Assembly: GCA_002869425.1 (NCBI GenBank)
Contig: PKSZ01000450.1
Coordinates: forward strand, 1 to 8,783
Source of the DNA: Marinilabiliales bacterium
Lineage (GTDB): Bacteria; Bacteroidota; Bacteroidia; Bacteroidales; BM523
Length of the DNA stretch: 8,783 bases
Reading direction: 5' to 3'
Part shown: one piece after another, positions 6,943 to 8,783 of the stretch
Layout: each line of letters opens with the position of its first letter
How positions within the stretch are numbered: position 1 is the first letter of the stretch
Translations under genes and position numbers: made by a program
Notes under the pieces: model-generated
The model's database searches: none
What the model was told of the DNA's origin: nothing
The model's input: only the letters and a program-made list of their open reading frames with translations

Positions 6943-7995
6943 ATGATTAAAACAGTTAAATACTCCATCCTGCTATTAGGGCTTTCAGCTATGATATTTA
7001 GTTGTGTTCCTGTAAGAAAAGTAGAAGATATAAAAAAGGATTACGAGTCCTGTAAAGAAGATAGAGATGAATTACGATTTCAGAACAAGGATTATGAAAC
7101 CAAGAACACTGAATTGTCTGAACAGGTAACAGAATTAACAAAACAAGTTGGTCAACTTGCAAACGATACAGCGCGTCAGGGGCTTGCATTACAAAGGATG
7201 CAAATCCAATATGATAAGATAAATGAGTTGTATGAATTATTGTTGGATAAGCAAAAAGAACTTGTTGCTGGTAATGAGAAAGAAACCAGAAAAATTTTGG
7301 TAGAACTTCAAGACGCAAAGAAAGATCTTCAGAAACAGGAAGACAATTTACGTGAACTTGAAAGAACTTTAGACAAGAAACGTCAAGATTTACTTACATT
7401 ACAAGCTGAAGTAGATAAGAAAAATTCTATTATTGAAGCCAAAAATAAAGATCTTGAATCAAGAACCAAACAGCTAAGTGAGCTTCAAAATAAGTTAAAC
7501 AGTATGGATTCTGTTGTAAATGCATTGAAAGATAAAGTATCGAATGCGCTTATTGGATTTGAAGGTGATGGGTTGGCTATTGAACAAAGAAACGGAAAAG
7601 TATATGTTTCTTTAGATGAACAGCTTCTCTTCAAATCAGGAAGTTTTTCGGTTGACTCAAAAGGGAAAGATGCATTGAAAAAACTTGCAAAAGTTCTTGA
7701 AAAAAACCACGATGTAAATATTATGATCGAAGGACATACGGATAATGTTCCTTATAAAGGAAGCGGTCAGATTAAAGACAATTGGGATCTTAGTGTTATG
7801 AGAGCCACTACTATTGTTAAAATTCTAACCGAAAATTCAAGCATTGATCCAAAACGCATCAGTGCAGCAGGAAGAAGTGAATATCTTCCAATCTCAGAAG
7901 AAGATACCAAAGAAGCCCGTGCAAAAAACAGAAGAACTGAAATAATATTAACTCCAAAACTTGATAAACTATTTCAGATTATTGAAGCAAACTAA
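6943..7995 (+). CDS. OmpA-family peptidoglycan-binding lipoprotein with long coiled coil
   Basis: A 350-residue envelope protein with three parts. First is a lipoprotein signal: hydrophobic residues 8-19 followed by Cys21, preceded by IFS, a loose lipobox. Second is a charged helical coiled coil from about 27 to 200, rich in Lys, Glu, Gln and Leu. Third is an OmpA C-terminal domain (about 210-338) that binds peptidoglycan non-covalently. Asp267 in GHTDN and Arg287 in LSVMRA correspond to the diaminopimelate-binding pair of A. baumannii OmpA (D271/R286), and NRRTEI at 329-334 closes the domain. There is no beta-barrel, so it is not a porin-type OmpA. It probably sits in the outer membrane and reaches the cell wall as a spacer or anchor. 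It looks monocistronic: its own promoter lies upstream and a strong terminator follows 22 bases after the stop. The exact role is not known from sequence. Confidence 0.93.
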   Translation: MIKTVKYSILLLGLSAMIFSCVPVRKVEDIKKDYESCKEDRDELRFQNKDYETKNTELSEQVTELTKQVGQLANDTARQGLALQRMQIQYDKINELYELLLDKQKELVAGNEKETRKILVELQDAKKDLQKQEDNLRELERTLDKKRQDLLTLQAEVDKKNSIIEAKNKDLESRTKQLSELQNKLNSMDSVVNALKDKVSNALIGFEGDGLAIEQRNGKVYVSLDEQLLFKSGSFSVDSKGKDALKKLAKVLEKNHDVNIMIEGHTDNVPYKGSGQIKDNWDLSVMRATTIVKILTENSSIDPKRISAAGRSEYLPISEEDTKEARAKNRRTEIILTPKLDKLFQIIEAN

Positions 7996-8017
7996 TATTT
8001 GTATAAATACAATCAGT

Positions 8018-8047
8018 AACAGGCAAGATAACCTCTTGCCTGTTTTT
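8018..8047 (+). terminator. Intrinsic terminator after the OmpA-family gene
   Basis: A perfect 10-base-pair stem (AACAGGCAAG at 8018-8027 with CTTGCCTGTT at 8035-8044) has a 7-base loop and runs into TTTTT and then GTTT. It begins 22 bases after the TAA of the upstream gene. The minus-strand side lacks a T-run, so it should work only in the plus direction. The next gene starts at 8056, just beyond it. Confidence 0.88.
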
Positions 8048-8055
8048 GTTTCCCT

Positions 8056-8783
8056 ATGTCAATAAAAACAAATATTGCATATATTGTTTTAAATCTCAGA
8101 TTTTTGAAGATTACAAAAGTCAGCAATCTTTTTAAATCATTGTTTTATCATGTTTTCAGAAAAACAAAAACTATAAAATTTTGGCCAATACGAGTAAGTA
8201 TTGAAGCAACAAACCTATGTAATTATTGTTGTCCTGAATGCCCTACAGGAAATAATACTCTAAACAGAACTAGTGGAAACATAGACCTAGCGCTTTATAA
8301 AAACATCATCCATCAAATTCACAAAACCTGTTTACAAGTACAGCTTCATTTTCAAGGAGAACCTCTTCTTCACTCCGAACTTCCTGAAATGATCTCTTAT
8401 GCACACCAATACAAGTTAATTACTGCTTTGTCAACCAATGGATCATTACTATCTGAAGAATACTGTATGAAAATTATTGAAGCCGGGCTTACAAAAATCA
8501 ATATATCTCTGGATGGTACAAGTCAAAAAAGTTACGAGCTATATAGAAATGGCGGTCAATTTTCTACTGTTATACAAGGTATTAAGAATCTTACAAGACT
8601 AAAAATAATACACAAGAAAAATTTTCCTCTTGTAAATGTTCAATTTCTTGTATTTAAACACAATGAAAACGAAATTAAAGACTTTATAACGCTAGTAAAA
8701 AAAACAGGAGCTAACAGCTATACTCTAAAACCAGCTCAACTTTACGATTATCAATCCAAACCAGAACAAATCCCAGAAAAATA
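8056..8783 (+). CDS. Radical SAM protein, probably of a SPASM-type family (3' end outside window)
   Basis: The frame is open from ATG 8056 to the window edge (242 codons visible). The radical SAM cluster motif CX3CX2C is at Cys55, Cys59 and Cys62 (CNYCCPEC), followed by PTG. Next come QGEP (the GGEP-like SAM-binding motif) in LHFQGEPLLH, STNG, and NISLDGTSQKSYELYR, all typical of the radical SAM TIM barrel. These enzymes reduce S-adenosylmethionine with a 4Fe-4S cluster to form a 5'-deoxyadenosyl radical. The N-terminal 45 residues are basic and hydrophobic, ending FWPIRVSIEATNLC; this resembles a Bacteroidota group of radical SAM proteins that carry a SPASM domain, which would lie beyond the window. 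ATG 8056 is the only in-frame ATG before the Cys motif, and an in-frame stop lies upstream at 8029. The start is 11 bases after a terminator stem, which is odd. Substrate unknown. Confidence 0.92.
   Translation, partial: MSIKTNIAYIVLNLRFLKITKVSNLFKSLFYHVFRKTKTIKFWPIRVSIEATNLCNYCCPECPTGNNTLNRTSGNIDLALYKNIIHQIHKTCLQVQLHFQGEPLLHSELPEMISYAHQYKLITALSTNGSLLSEEYCMKIIEAGLTKINISLDGTSQKSYELYRNGGQFSTVIQGIKNLTRLKIIHKKNFPLVNVQFLVFKHNENEIKDFITLVKKTGANSYTLKPAQLYDYQSKPEQIPEK

Noticed and set aside
6998..7318. Open frame of 106 codons on the minus strand with hydrophobic residues
   Set aside because: It is antisense to the coiled-coil part of the OmpA-family gene; reversed Lys/Glu/Gln codons produce Leu/Phe-rich sequence.
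8065..8090. Inverted repeat AAAACAA / TTGTTTT
   Set aside because: It falls in the first codons of the radical SAM gene, the spacer does not pair well, and A/T-only arms are expected by chance; no GC-rich stem or function can be argued.
1..8783. Mobile element, phage, CRISPR or toxin-antitoxin system
   Set aside because: No transposase, integrase, direct-repeat array, tRNA-like target or small paired genes are visible; gene order and composition look chromosomal.

Overview
The window looks chromosomal and comes from a member of the Bacteroidota, probably class Bacteroidia or a relative; I cannot name a genus. Four things point there: two secreted proteins end in type IX secretion (T9SS) sorting domains, promoter-like sites match the phylum's TAnnTTTG -7 box, Shine-Dalgarno sequences are weak or absent, and base composition is AT-rich. 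I see no tRNA, rRNA, CRISPR array, insertion sequence or phage gene.

Left part (1-2217, + strand): the possible tail of an upstream gene, a FabH/KAS III-type condensing enzyme with an intact Cys-His-Asn triad, and a PAPS-type sulfotransferase whose start overlaps the KAS III stop by 8 bases. The last two look like a translationally coupled pair that makes and/or sulfates a small, perhaps lipid-like, product. This is inference.

Middle part (2207-6822, - strand): read in transcription order these are dxs (first enzyme of the MEP isoprenoid pathway), a secreted PCMD-domain protein, and a secreted arylsulfotransferase-like (ASST) beta-propeller. The last two are one base apart, and both carry a signal peptide and a T9SS C-terminal domain, so they are probably co-expressed and placed on the cell surface. 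The ASST gene runs head-on into the sulfotransferase gene and their ends overlap by 11 bases. Two unrelated sulfotransferase types, one cytosolic and one exported, therefore meet tail to tail. This is the most unusual arrangement in the window.

Right part (6823-8783): a 120-base divergent intergenic region holds the best promoter of the window (TTG-N18-TATCTTTG). It drives an OmpA-family lipoprotein with a long coiled coil, followed by a strong intrinsic terminator. Only 11 bases after the terminator stem a radical SAM gene begins and runs off the window. It is complete through the CX3CX2C cluster motif, but its C-terminal part is not visible.

Most genes are recognisable families. The possible novelty is in the combination KAS III + PAPS sulfotransferase facing a T9SS-exported ASST + PCMD pair, and in the terminator lying in the leader of the radical SAM gene.
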